From: Bacteroidota bacterium
Lineage (GTDB): Bacteria; Bacteroidota; Bacteroidia; NS11-12g; UBA9320
Direction: 5' to 3'
DNA length: 64,000 nt
Assembly (NCBI GenBank): GCA_024679565.1
Contig: JAIBDD010000004.1
Coordinates: forward strand, 1-64,000
The notes under the pieces are model-generated. The model was not told the DNA's origin and ran no database searches. It saw only the letters and a program-made list of their open reading frames with translations. Of this stretch, positions 52,758 to 62,600 are shown piece after piece. The first letter of the stretch is position 1. Every line of letters begins with the position of its first letter. The translations under genes and the position numbers were made by a program.

Positions 52758-53987
52758 ATGATTAAATCTATTTATGTACTCGCATTTGTGCTTATTCAGT
52801 CATTGGCCATGAGTCAATCCATTACAAATTATACAACGGTTGATGGACTACCAGATAATGACGTAACGTGTTTGGTACATGATGGAAATGGAACAATGTG
52901 GTTTGGCACACAAAAGGGAGTAGCAGCGTTTGATGGGGTTAATTGGGTTACCTATACGACAGAGTCTGACTCAGCCATACCACAAGATGCCATTACGGCT
53001 ATTGCGATAGGGAATAACAGTGATATTTGGATTGGAACAGATGCAGGAGCTGCGGTGTATGATGGGAGTGAATGGAAAGCATTTACTACTACTGATGGAC
53101 TTGGTAGCAATCGTATAAATCATATCGCAACAATGTCGAATGGAGACATTTGGTTTTCTGAATTTAATGGAGCCACGAAATATGATGGTATTACTTTCAA
53201 AGCGTATAGCAACTCTGATGGTCTTCCATTTGGTGGGGTTGTAAAAATAGCTGAAGACAACAATGGAGATATTTTGATGTGTACGGGCTTAGGCGGTCTT
53301 GTAACGTTTGACGGTACAAATTTTACGGCATACTCAACTGCTGAAGGTTTAGTGAGTAAAAACACAACGTCTTTAGCTATAGACGCTCAAGGAAATAAGT
53401 GGATAGGCACAGCAAAAGGAGTTACTGTCCTTAATTCATCTAATCAATGGGTAACCAATCACACACAAATGCTGGAAATTCCTAAGCCAGATACCTTAAA
53501 TCCTGTTGAAGATGTTGCAATCGACAAGTTTGGTACTGTTTGGGTTGGAATCTATGTAGACTATTTAGTAACGGTAGGAGGTGTTGCTTACTTAGACAAT
53601 GGGAACTGGACTACAATCGACGCTTCAGACGGTCTCGTCGGACCTACAATTCGTAAAATCGCATTAGATGGCAGGGGCAATCTGTGGGTTGGAACAAGCA
53701 GTGGTATCTCAAGAATTGATAATCCTAGTACAGCTAGTTTGTTGGAAGTAAGGGACATACGATTTGGGGTATACCCGAATCCGGCGAGATCATATGTGAC
53801 CGTTTCTTTTGATAAAGTCATGGATGAAACTACCGATATTTTGGTACTGAACAACATGGGGCAGGTCGTTAAATCAGGGCAAGTAAAAATGGGGGCGAAC
53901 AGTTATTCATTTGACATGTTGGATGAAAAACCTGGGCTTTATTTTGTTGTTTTTAACGGCTTACATAAAAAACTTTTTGTTAAGTAA
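52758..53987 (+). CDS. Secreted seven-bladed two-component-propeller protein with T9SS domain
   Basis: It begins at the ATG at 52758 (MIKSIYVLAFVLIQSLAMSQ signal peptide), five bases after the CotH gene. Seven reg_prop repeats of the W.GT..G...F type (WFGTQKGVAAFDG, WIGTDAGAAVYDG, ... WVGTSSGISRIDN) fill one propeller, followed by a T9SS type A tail (FGVYPNPARSYVTVSF ... GLYFVVFNG). These are the same repeats as in the sensor kinase ectodomain of this window, here as a free surface protein without kinase or membrane anchor. Confidence 0.88.
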   Translation: MIKSIYVLAFVLIQSLAMSQSITNYTTVDGLPDNDVTCLVHDGNGTMWFGTQKGVAAFDGVNWVTYTTESDSAIPQDAITAIAIGNNSDIWIGTDAGAAVYDGSEWKAFTTTDGLGSNRINHIATMSNGDIWFSEFNGATKYDGITFKAYSNSDGLPFGGVVKIAEDNNGDILMCTGLGGLVTFDGTNFTAYSTAEGLVSKNTTSLAIDAQGNKWIGTAKGVTVLNSSNQWVTNHTQMLEIPKPDTLNPVEDVAIDKFGTVWVGIYVDYLVTVGGVAYLDNGNWTTIDASDGLVGPTIRKIALDGRGNLWVGTSSGISRIDNPSTASLLEVRDIRFGVYPNPARSYVTVSFDKVMDETTDILVLNNMGQVVKSGQVKMGANSYSFDMLDEKPGLYFVVFNGLHKKLFVK

Positions 53988-54374
53988 TCTGACACGTAGA
54001 AGAGAGGGATGTTGCACAATACAAAGTTTGCGCCCTTTACTTTCTTGTAAGTAAATTGCCAGTTGATTCCTGCATTTTCTGACAACTAAACCAGTACGCT
54101 TTGGATCGTTTTGATTCAAACAATGGCGTGTTTGAGCGGTCTTCCAGTTAGGGCCAAAGCTGCATTTTGTAGTAATATCCTCTCTGCAAGGGCAAAAATG
54201 CCAATTAGTCAATCGTGAATGCCTTGATATTTAGAGATTCACACTCAATATGTAGCATTACTGTCAGCATATGGTCATGGCCAACATTTTCATGTTTAAT
54301 TTGTTATTTTTGATAACCTCGGAAACTGCGCGTTTTCAGGTGTAGTAGCAAGTTTAGTTGAAAGTATTAGTATT
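53988..54374. other. Gap of 387 bases with a possible Cys-rich minus-strand ORF and a -7 element
   Basis: It contains no conserved gene that I recognise. The minus-strand ORF 53961-54212 (83 residues, TTG start) has a Cys/His-rich start (HFCPCREDITTKCSFGPNWK) and a basic body; it overlaps the end of the propeller gene by 27 bases and has no ATG. It may be a degenerate remnant or a small protein. TATTTTTG at 54305-54312 is a candidate -7 element for the following T9SS gene. Confidence 0.4.
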
Positions 54375-57300
54375 ATGGAAAAGGCATATTACCAAAATCA
54401 TTTTTTCTCTCGTCGAAAGACCAATATGAGAAATGTTTTCAAAATGTTTGTGTTGGTATTCTTAGGAATATTTATGCAAACAGGAAACCTAAGTCACGCA
54501 CAAAGTTCCAACAAAGGAACTGAGTTTTGGATTGGATTTCCGAATCATGCAGAAGGCACTCAGGCTGGGTTATATCTGTATATCACCGGTGACTCTAATT
54601 CTACGGGTACTGTTTCTGTGCCAGGACAAAGTTGGTCGTCTACTTTCAGTGTCACCGCCAACAGCATGACATTGGTCGCTGTTCCTTCAAGTGTTGCTTA
54701 CATGAGTTGCTCGGATTGTATTGAAGACAAGGGTATAAAAGTGTCAACGAACAAAAAAGTGGTTGTGTATTCACACATTTATAGACAGTACAGGTCAGAT
54801 GCTACACTTGTACTACCAACAAGAACCTTAGGAAAGAAATATTATTGCATGTCTTACGAGCAGCTATGGACTTCAGAACGTTCGCAGTTTATGGTTATCG
54901 CTGCTAAAGATGATACGAAAGTTAAGATTACTCCTTCAGTAGCTTTAAGAAAAGCGACAGGTGGAACACATGCTCCAGGTACACCATTTGAAGTTACTTT
55001 AGACGCAGGAGAATGTTACCAAGGACGTGCAAACTCATCAGGGTCTAACGAAGATGTTTCTGGAACATTGATTGAAGTAATCGATACAGGGTCTACAGCA
55101 AATTGTCGAACAGTTGCCGTTTTTTCTGGTAGTTCTGGAACCCATTTAGGATGTAATAACAGATGGCAAAATTCACGTGACAACTTATACCAACAAATGT
55201 ATCCAACTAAGTCGTGGGGCCAGCGTTTTATAACCGTTCCGTTTAAAGGAATGAATGGTGACGATATTAGAATTTTAGCATCTGAAGACAATTCAACTGT
55301 AACGGTAATTAACAAAACAGGTGCTCCAAACAATTATTATTTGGATAAAGGAGAGCACTATAGTTTAGAAGACGTTAAAGAAGAAAAGTATATTATCTGT
55401 GACAAGCCAATCATGGTTGCGCAATACCAGCAGTCACAACGATGTAACAGTAATAATACAGGTGACCCATCCATGACGATTCTCAATCCGATTGAGCAAA
55501 CACTAAACAATATCACTGTGTATTCTTCAGAATATGAAGATATAAATTCACATTACATCAATGTCATAATCCCTTCTGCAGGCGTTGGGAGTTTTAGGAT
55601 TGACGGTAAGACTGCCAGTTTTACCAAAGTTGCCAAGTATCAAACCTATTCATTCGCACAAATTTCAGTGACCAAAGGTAACCATGCGATGAGTTCAGAT
55701 GTTGGTTTTAACGCCGTTGCATATGGTTTCGGTAGATATGAAAGCTATGGGTATTCTGCTGGCGCAAACGTAAAAGATTTGACAGCAGTTGCCGAGTTAG
55801 AAAATTCTGCAAAAACTGATGAAATTACACTTTGCCTAGGCCAAGAAGCTTCGTTTAAAGGGAGTGCAGAATATTCTGCAAAAAGTTGGCATTGGGACTT
55901 TGGTGATGGTGATACCTCTACCACTCAAAGCCCGAAGCATACCTACGCAGACACTGGATTGTATGAGGTAAAACTAAAGGTGTATAAACCGGCGGATGAC
56001 GGGTGCTCTATTTATGATTCTTCTGTTTTGGAAGTTAGAGTTAATGCTCCTCCCACTGCACGAATCCACTATGATGTATTGTGTGAAGACATGTCAATAC
56101 GTTTCGAAGATTCCACCATTGTGCCTTTCGGTGAAACCCAGTTGTTTAGTCAATTTACATTCCATGACAACAAAAGTGTATATGCCAAATTTGCAAATAG
56201 AACGTACGACAGTTCAGACAAATATTACATACGGTTAATAGCAGGTACCGAAAACCAATGTCGAGATACATTTATTGATTCCATATTTATCAGTCCAACA
56301 CCGGTCGCGTCATTTAACATTGACAATGCATGTAGTTTAGATACCTCAGAATTTACAAATACAAGTTCTGTAAAAATTGGTGGATTAGCCTCTTATAAAT
56401 GGTATTTTGGTGATGGTGATTCAAGCACTGTAGGCTCACCTAAACACTTCTACCAAGATTCAGGTACTTATGCTATCCAATTAGATATTGTAAGCGATAG
56501 TGGCTGTACAGCTTCAGCCTTTGATACTATTATTAAGTATGAGCAATATTCTATTGATTTTGCTTATGCCGATACGTGTGCAGGTTTGACTGTTGATTTA
56601 GTCAATATCTCAGCAAGTCAGGGTGGATCTTTGCAAAACTGGAAGTGGAAATTCCACGATGGAACTATAGCTACCTCAAAAGACACGGCGTACAAATATG
56701 CTACCCCAGGTAATTATGATGTATGGTTGGTAGGTAGTTTGGATACTGTTTGTCGTGACTCAGTAATGCACACGATTACAGTTGATCCTAATATTTCTGC
56801 CGACTTTGGACTTACTTCAAGTTGCTTAGTCGATACGATTACGTTTACGAATACGTCGACTATGTCGGGTGGTGTAATGGCTGAATCGTATTGGGATTTT
56901 GATGATGGATTAACGTCAACACAAGATACAGCTAAAGTGAAATACGCTTCAAAAGGGTCTAAAGATATTGAGTTAATTGCAGTTACCGACCAGGGTTGTA
57001 GAGATACGGCTACCTTGTCTATTATGATATATGATCCGACCATAATTGGATTTAATATCCCTAACATTTGTCAAAATACAGATGCGGAAATTGCCGCTAT
57101 CCTAGATTTGGATGGGGACTCCGTGAAGACTTGGGATTGGACAGCTGAGGGCACGACTTATACAACAGATACAGTTAAGATTAACAAAGCGAATACAGGC
57201 CGATATGAAGTGACGTTAGACATTGTTACCAAGTTTAATTGTAAAATCAGTCATTTGGATTCGTTTAATATCTATGCAACACCAGTTGCTGATTTCACAG

Positions 57301-58559
57301 TTGACCCTGTATGTATTGGCGAAGATTTGATACCGGTGAACACAAGTTCTATAGAAGCAGGAGAGTCAATTACTGGTTTTAATTGGTATTTAGACAATGT
57401 ATCTATGTCTACAGTTCAAAACCCGTCAATCCCAACAACCACTGTTGGAACAAACTCATTACGTTTGAATGTGACAAGCTCTACAGGATGTCCGGGATCA
57501 AAAATCGTGGATGTAGAGGTATATCCTAAACCAGTGCCTAGCTTTACATATAGAGACACGTGTTTTGGCGATAATACGACGTTTACATCTGGTTCTACTG
57601 TTTCAAGTGGCAGTATAACAAGTGAAGACTGGACATACGATGATGGCACAGTAACATCAGGTTCGGTTGTATCTAGGTTCTTAAATGCTCCGGCAGAGTA
57701 TTCTTTAAAGTTAGTGGCCACTTCTGGTTTTGGTTGTAAAGACTCCATTTCACGAAGTTTCTCTATTGCACCTTTACCAATGGTTGATATTGTTGCTGAC
57801 CCTATTTCAGGTTGCCAGCCATTATTGGTGAACTTTACAAATAATTCATCAATTGGTACAGGCACAATCACCGACTTTAACTTTGATTTTGGTGATGGAA
57901 ACTCGTCAACCACGATTAGTCCAAGTCATGTTTATCAAACGCCTGGATCATTTGTCGTTGTGATTGATGCGCTTAGTGCAGCTGGTTGTAGAGATACATT
58001 AACATTAGCAAACCCAATAGACGTGTTGCCAAAACCGGTGGCGTCTTTCACTTTTACACCTGAAGAGCCAAGTTTATTAGAGCCAGCAATACAGTTTGTA
58101 AACACCTCGTCGCCAGATGCGGTAACATTCAACTGGTTTATAACAGACGGAACGACGCACTCAGGACCAATTGTAGATCATACCTTGGAGCCAGGTGATT
58201 ACGTGGCAACTCTTGTGGCGATTGCGGCTAACGGATGTAGTGATACAGCTGAACAAAACATTCATGTGAAACTGGACTTCTTCTTACATGCACCAACAGC
58301 ATTCTCACCAAATGGTGACTTAATCAACGACTTGTTTGGTATTGATGGTATGGTGGCAGAAGTACAGGGGTATACGATGGAGATATTCAATACTTGGGGA
58401 GAACAAGTATTTTACTCTGACAACCCTATTGAAAAGTGGGATGGAACTGTAAATGGAAAAGAGACCCATACCGGTACGTATGTTTACATTGTACGGTATA
58501 GAAACATCGAAACAGACCGTTGGGAAACTATCAACGGTGTGCTTACTGTAGTGCGATAA
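54375..58559 (+). CDS. Secreted IgGFc-binding/PKD-repeat protein with T9SS type B domain
   Basis: 1394 residues: signal peptide (a later ATG at 54426, MRNVFKMFVLVFLGIF, may be the true start), then an IgGFc-binding-like N-terminal domain (~45-470; TEFWIGFPNHAEG, DKGIKVSTNKKVVVYSHI, IVICDKPIMV-type strands). About nine PKD or PKD-like modules follow (WHWDFGDGDTSTT, YKWYFGDGDSSTV, NFDFGDGNSSTT, ...), and a classical CHU_C end (TAFSPNGDLINDLFGIDG ... WDGTVNGKETHTGTYVYIVRY ... NGVLTVVR). It is a T9SS type B surface protein, probably a long adhesin stalk. Confidence 0.88.
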   Translation: MEKAYYQNHFFSRRKTNMRNVFKMFVLVFLGIFMQTGNLSHAQSSNKGTEFWIGFPNHAEGTQAGLYLYITGDSNSTGTVSVPGQSWSSTFSVTANSMTLVAVPSSVAYMSCSDCIEDKGIKVSTNKKVVVYSHIYRQYRSDATLVLPTRTLGKKYYCMSYEQLWTSERSQFMVIAAKDDTKVKITPSVALRKATGGTHAPGTPFEVTLDAGECYQGRANSSGSNEDVSGTLIEVIDTGSTANCRTVAVFSGSSGTHLGCNNRWQNSRDNLYQQMYPTKSWGQRFITVPFKGMNGDDIRILASEDNSTVTVINKTGAPNNYYLDKGEHYSLEDVKEEKYIICDKPIMVAQYQQSQRCNSNNTGDPSMTILNPIEQTLNNITVYSSEYEDINSHYINVIIPSAGVGSFRIDGKTASFTKVAKYQTYSFAQISVTKGNHAMSSDVGFNAVAYGFGRYESYGYSAGANVKDLTAVAELENSAKTDEITLCLGQEASFKGSAEYSAKSWHWDFGDGDTSTTQSPKHTYADTGLYEVKLKVYKPADDGCSIYDSSVLEVRVNAPPTARIHYDVLCEDMSIRFEDSTIVPFGETQLFSQFTFHDNKSVYAKFANRTYDSSDKYYIRLIAGTENQCRDTFIDSIFISPTPVASFNIDNACSLDTSEFTNTSSVKIGGLASYKWYFGDGDSSTVGSPKHFYQDSGTYAIQLDIVSDSGCTASAFDTIIKYEQYSIDFAYADTCAGLTVDLVNISASQGGSLQNWKWKFHDGTIATSKDTAYKYATPGNYDVWLVGSLDTVCRDSVMHTITVDPNISADFGLTSSCLVDTITFTNTSTMSGGVMAESYWDFDDGLTSTQDTAKVKYASKGSKDIELIAVTDQGCRDTATLSIMIYDPTIIGFNIPNICQNTDAEIAAILDLDGDSVKTWDWTAEGTTYTTDTVKINKANTGRYEVTLDIVTKFNCKISHLDSFNIYATPVADFTVDPVCIGEDLIPVNTSSIEAGESITGFNWYLDNVSMSTVQNPSIPTTTVGTNSLRLNVTSSTGCPGSKIVDVEVYPKPVPSFTYRDTCFGDNTTFTSGSTVSSGSITSEDWTYDDGTVTSGSVVSRFLNAPAEYSLKLVATSGFGCKDSISRSFSIAPLPMVDIVADPISGCQPLLVNFTNNSSIGTGTITDFNFDFGDGNSSTTISPSHVYQTPGSFVVVIDALSAAGCRDTLTLANPIDVLPKPVASFTFTPEEPSLLEPAIQFVNTSSPDAVTFNWFITDGTTHSGPIVDHTLEPGDYVATLVAIAANGCSDTAEQNIHVKLDFFLHAPTAFSPNGDLINDLFGIDGMVAEVQGYTMEIFNTWGEQVFYSDNPIEKWDGTVNGKETHTGTYVYIVRYRNIETDRWETINGVLTVVR

Positions 58560-58598
58560 GTGTTTCTGATTAGACGTAGTTTCTTTCATCGTTTTATA

Positions 58599-58606
58599 TA
58601 ACTTTG
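58599..58606 (+). promoter_or_regulatory. Candidate -7 element (TAACTTTG) for sucD
   Basis: It matches TAnnTTTG, 23 bases before the sucD ATG at 58630. Confidence 0.45.
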
Positions 58607-58629
58607 CCCGCTCAAACGGATAGCAAAAT

Positions 58630-59499
58630 ATGAGCGTTTTAGTCAACAAAGACTCAAAGATTATTGTTCAAGGTTTTACTGGTAGCGAAGGTACTTTCCA
58701 CGCTGGCCAGATGATTGAATATGGTACTCAAGTTGTAGGTGGTGTTACACCAGGTAAAGGTGGTCAAACACATCTTGACAAACCAGTATTTAACACGGTT
58801 GCCGATGCTGTAAATGCAACAAATGCTGATGTAAGTATAATCTTTGTTCCACCAGCTTTTGCGGCTGATGCCATAATGGAAGCGGCAGATGCTGGTATCA
58901 AAGTAATCGTTTGTATTACCGAAGGAATCCCAACAAAAGACATGATTACAGTTAAAGCGTATTTAAGCGATAAGGACTGTAGAATGGTTGGCCCTAATTG
59001 CCCTGGAGTGATGACTGCAGGAGAGGCAAAGGTTGGTATAATGCCGGGGTTCATATTTGAACCAGGACGAATAGGTATTGTATCAAAGTCAGGTACACTA
59101 ACATATGAGGCCGTTGACCAGATTACAAAAGCGGGTCTTGGTCAGTCTACTGCAATTGGAATTGGTGGTGATCCAATTATTGGAACATCCACTAAAGAAG
59201 CGGTTGAATTATTAATGAACGACCCCGAAACTGATGGCATCATTATGATTGGTGAGATTGGTGGAAGTATGGAAGCTGATGCAGCGCGTTGGATTAAAGA
59301 AAATGGTACAAAGCCTGTGGTTGGGTTTATTGCTGGTGAAACAGCGCCTAAAGGACGTAGAATGGGCCATGCCGGTGCGATTGTTGGAGGTAAAGATGAT
59401 ACTGCTGCAGCTAAAAAAGCGATCATGAGAGATTGTGGTATTCATGTGGTAGACTCACCTGCTCATATCGGCATAAAAATGGCTGAAGTGCTTAGCTAG
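58630..59499 (+). CDS. sucD: Succinyl-CoA synthetase alpha subunit
   Basis: A TCA-cycle enzyme that makes ATP or GTP from succinyl-CoA. It shows [49 protein letters not shown] and the phosphohistidine motif GHAGAIVGG. The length of 289 residues is normal. The beta subunit sucC is not adjacent. A promoter element lies upstream and a terminator downstream, so it is a single-gene unit. Confidence 0.97.
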   Translation: MSVLVNKDSKIIVQGFTGSEGTFHAGQMIEYGTQVVGGVTPGKGGQTHLDKPVFNTVADAVNATNADVSIIFVPPAFAADAIMEAADAGIKVIVCITEGIPTKDMITVKAYLSDKDCRMVGPNCPGVMTAGEAKVGIMPGFIFEPGRIGIVSKSGTLTYEAVDQITKAGLGQSTAIGIGGDPIIGTSTKEAVELLMNDPETDGIIMIGEIGGSMEADAARWIKENGTKPVVGFIAGETAPKGRRMGHAGAIVGGKDDTAAAKKAIMRDCGIHVVDSPAHIGIKMAEVLS

Positions 59500-59523
59500 A
59501 AAATATTTAGAAAATATTATACG

Positions 59524-59552
59524 GCCCAACTCTCACCAGTTGGGCTTTTTTT
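59524..59552 (+). terminator. Intrinsic terminator after sucD
   Basis: GCCCAACT and AGTTGGGC form an eight-bp stem with a six-base loop, followed by a run of T. Confidence 0.9.
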
Positions 59553-59656
59553 ATATTTCTGATTTAACCATAAACAGCTTAAACCTTATCTATTTTTTTG
59601 ATTTATATTCGTAACAAGCTACTATCCAAAACTAAAATTTACGAATATCTAATGTT

Positions 59657-62600
59657 ATGAATGCGTCAATTCAAAAGATTGTAATTGGTATTATACTGAC
59701 AATTTTCGTTGCTGGGTGGGTCTTTTTTGGATTAAATACACAAGTAAATGAGGTTGATGTAATGCCATCAGTCGAGTTTAAAAGAAAGGATTTAAAAGAA
59801 AGGATCGATTTGGCGTTTCAACAGGAATTTGATCGAACCAAGGATCCGCTGATTAACAGAGTTCCACGAGAACGCCTCCTAGATGCTTATGAGGTAATAA
59901 GAGAACAAGAAGCCAAACAAGGTAAAGCTGCAATTAGCGGAATTACATGGTCTGAACGTGGGCCAAACAATGTAGGTGGGCGTAATCGAGTAATCATGTT
60001 TGATGCGTCTGATGTTACTAACAAAACAGTTTTTGTTGGCTCTGTGGCTGGAGGGTTATGGAAGACAACAAATATTTACGCAAGTCAGGTAGAGTGGATT
60101 CCGGTTAACGACTTTTTTAGCAATATGGCCGTAACTTCTTTAGCTCAAGACCCCACAAACCCGGCCATAATGTATTTCGGGACAGGAGAAGGATATTCAA
60201 ACTCTGATGCTGTTAAAGGAGATGGTATATGGAAAAGTACGGACACTGGCTCAACATGGACACAACTCACGGCTACAACTGGAGACAACTTTTCATATGT
60301 TAATAAACTGATAGTCGATGGATCTGGAAACTTGATTGCTGGAACGAAGGGGTATTACATAAATAATGGGGGTGTTTACAGATCGACTGATGGAGGTACA
60401 TCGTTTACAGAAGTTTTAGAGAGATACACAGCAACCAGTACATCAGAATGGGACAGATGTGCCGATGTGGAATTAGCTGCAGATGGCAAAACATTCTATG
60501 CTGCTATGGGATTAGGCACTACAGATGGGATTTTTAAATCCACAGATTCTGCAAAAACATGGACAATGGTTTATGACGCGGATTCTGAAAGTGAACAAAG
60601 AATAGACCTCGTCTGCGCTCCTTCCAACTCGAGTTATATTTATGCTCTTGTTCAAGGTTCTGGAAGCAGTATTAAGAAAATAATGAAATCTACAGATGGA
60701 GGAAGCTCATGGACTTCGTGTACGACTATCTCATGGAATGATCAATGCTCAAGTGCTTCAACAGATTTTACTAGAAATCAAGCATGGTACAATTTAGCAT
60801 CTGTTGTAGATCCAGATGATGAAGATATATTATACGTCGGTGGGATAAATTTGTTTAGGACTACCAACGCTGGAACGTCATGGTCACAGCTGTCGTCATG
60901 GGTAGGATGTGGTGGCTATTCTGAAGTACATTCAGATCATCACGTTCTCATATTTGCACCTGGTAGTTCAGATACTTTGATTAATGGAAACGACGGTGGT
61001 GTATATATTACGACTAACAGCCAGGCGTCTCCTCCAACATGGGAAATGATAAACAATGGGTTCAATGTCACCCAATTCTACGCCGGCGCAATTCATCCAA
61101 CAGCACTTAGTTCTTATTTTCTGACAGGGTCACAAGATAACGGGTCACAACGTTTCCAATATGGGGGAATCAACTCTACGGATGAGGTGACTGGAGGTGA
61201 TGGTGGATATTGTCATATAGACCAGGAAGACCCAGAAACCCAAATTACGGCCTATACATATAATAATATTAGGATTTCTACAAACGGTTTTAACACATAT
61301 ACGTCATACAGTAGCAGTGTAGGAAACTTCATTAATGCATCTGATTATGATAGCGATAACAAAATATTGTACTCTAGTAGTAATTCAGGTACAATGTATC
61401 GTTGGTCTAACGTTGGTGGTACACTAAGCACCAGCAACTTGTCTGTCTCTGCAATGAATAGCAGCCAGGCTTCAGCCATTCTTGTTTCACCGAATGACCC
61501 CACAACGGTTTATGTTGGAACAGAGGCTGGAAGAGTAGTGCGCATAACAGATGCCAACGGAAGCCATACAGGTATAAATATTTCCACTGGTTTGCCAAGC
61601 AGTGTTACAGTAAGTTGTATCGCTGAAGATCCATTTGATCCGGGACACTTGCTAGTAACATATTCAAATTATGGTACCACAAGTGTTTGGGAGTCTACCG
61701 ATACCGGGGGGTCATGGGCCTCTGTCGAAGGAAACCTACCAGACATACCCATACGCTGGGCAATATTCAGTCCATGGGGCGGTGACAGTGCGTTATTAGC
61801 CACGGAACTTGGTGTTTGGAGTACCACAAACTTAAACTCTGGTGGAACAACTAATTGGGCCGTATCTAATACAGGATTGGCAAATTGTCGAGTAGATATG
61901 CTACAATATCGAGCATCAGATTCTCTGATAATGGCAGCGACACATGGTCGAGGGGTTTTTACCACATCATATTTTTCAGAAAGGATTGTTTCGCAAATAG
62001 GATGTAAAAATATTGCATACGTTGGTGAAGAGATCAGCTTTTATGACAACTCATATGGTGCGACAAGTTGGAGTTGGGATTTCGAGAATGACGGCAATGT
62101 CGAGTCTACATCTCAAAATCCAACCTACACATTCGGCAAAGGCGGTTTGTATACTGTGAAGTTGACAATCAATGGGACTACTTCCTCTACTAAAACGGTC
62201 CAAATTCTCCCAAACCTAGGTGTTCCATATTCAACATCTGACGGAGGTGACATGGAATCTAACGCATGGCATTTTGGAGGTCGAATTTTGGAAGGAGGAA
62301 GTCAATTGTGGGAAAGAGGAGGGCCCAGCTCAAATACGTTTACGTCAAGATACCACAATGGGTCAAACGCATGGGTGACTGTGTTAGATGGAGATTTGTA
62401 TGAAGCAAATGTTAAGTCTGAACTTCTTAGCCCAAACTTCAACTTCTCAAGTTCTGGAACTTATACATTGAGCTTTATCAAAAGCATGCATTATCGATAT
62501 TCTAATGCTCCATTTGCAGTTCAAGTCCACTATTCTACTGATAAGGGGAAGAATTGGACGCGGTTGGGCTCTGATACATCAACTACGGCTGGCACCAATT

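Noticed and set aside
57416-57913. 165-residue minus-strand ORF inside the IgGFc/PKD gene
   Set aside because: Antisense shadow of PKD repeats, with no start context and no domain.
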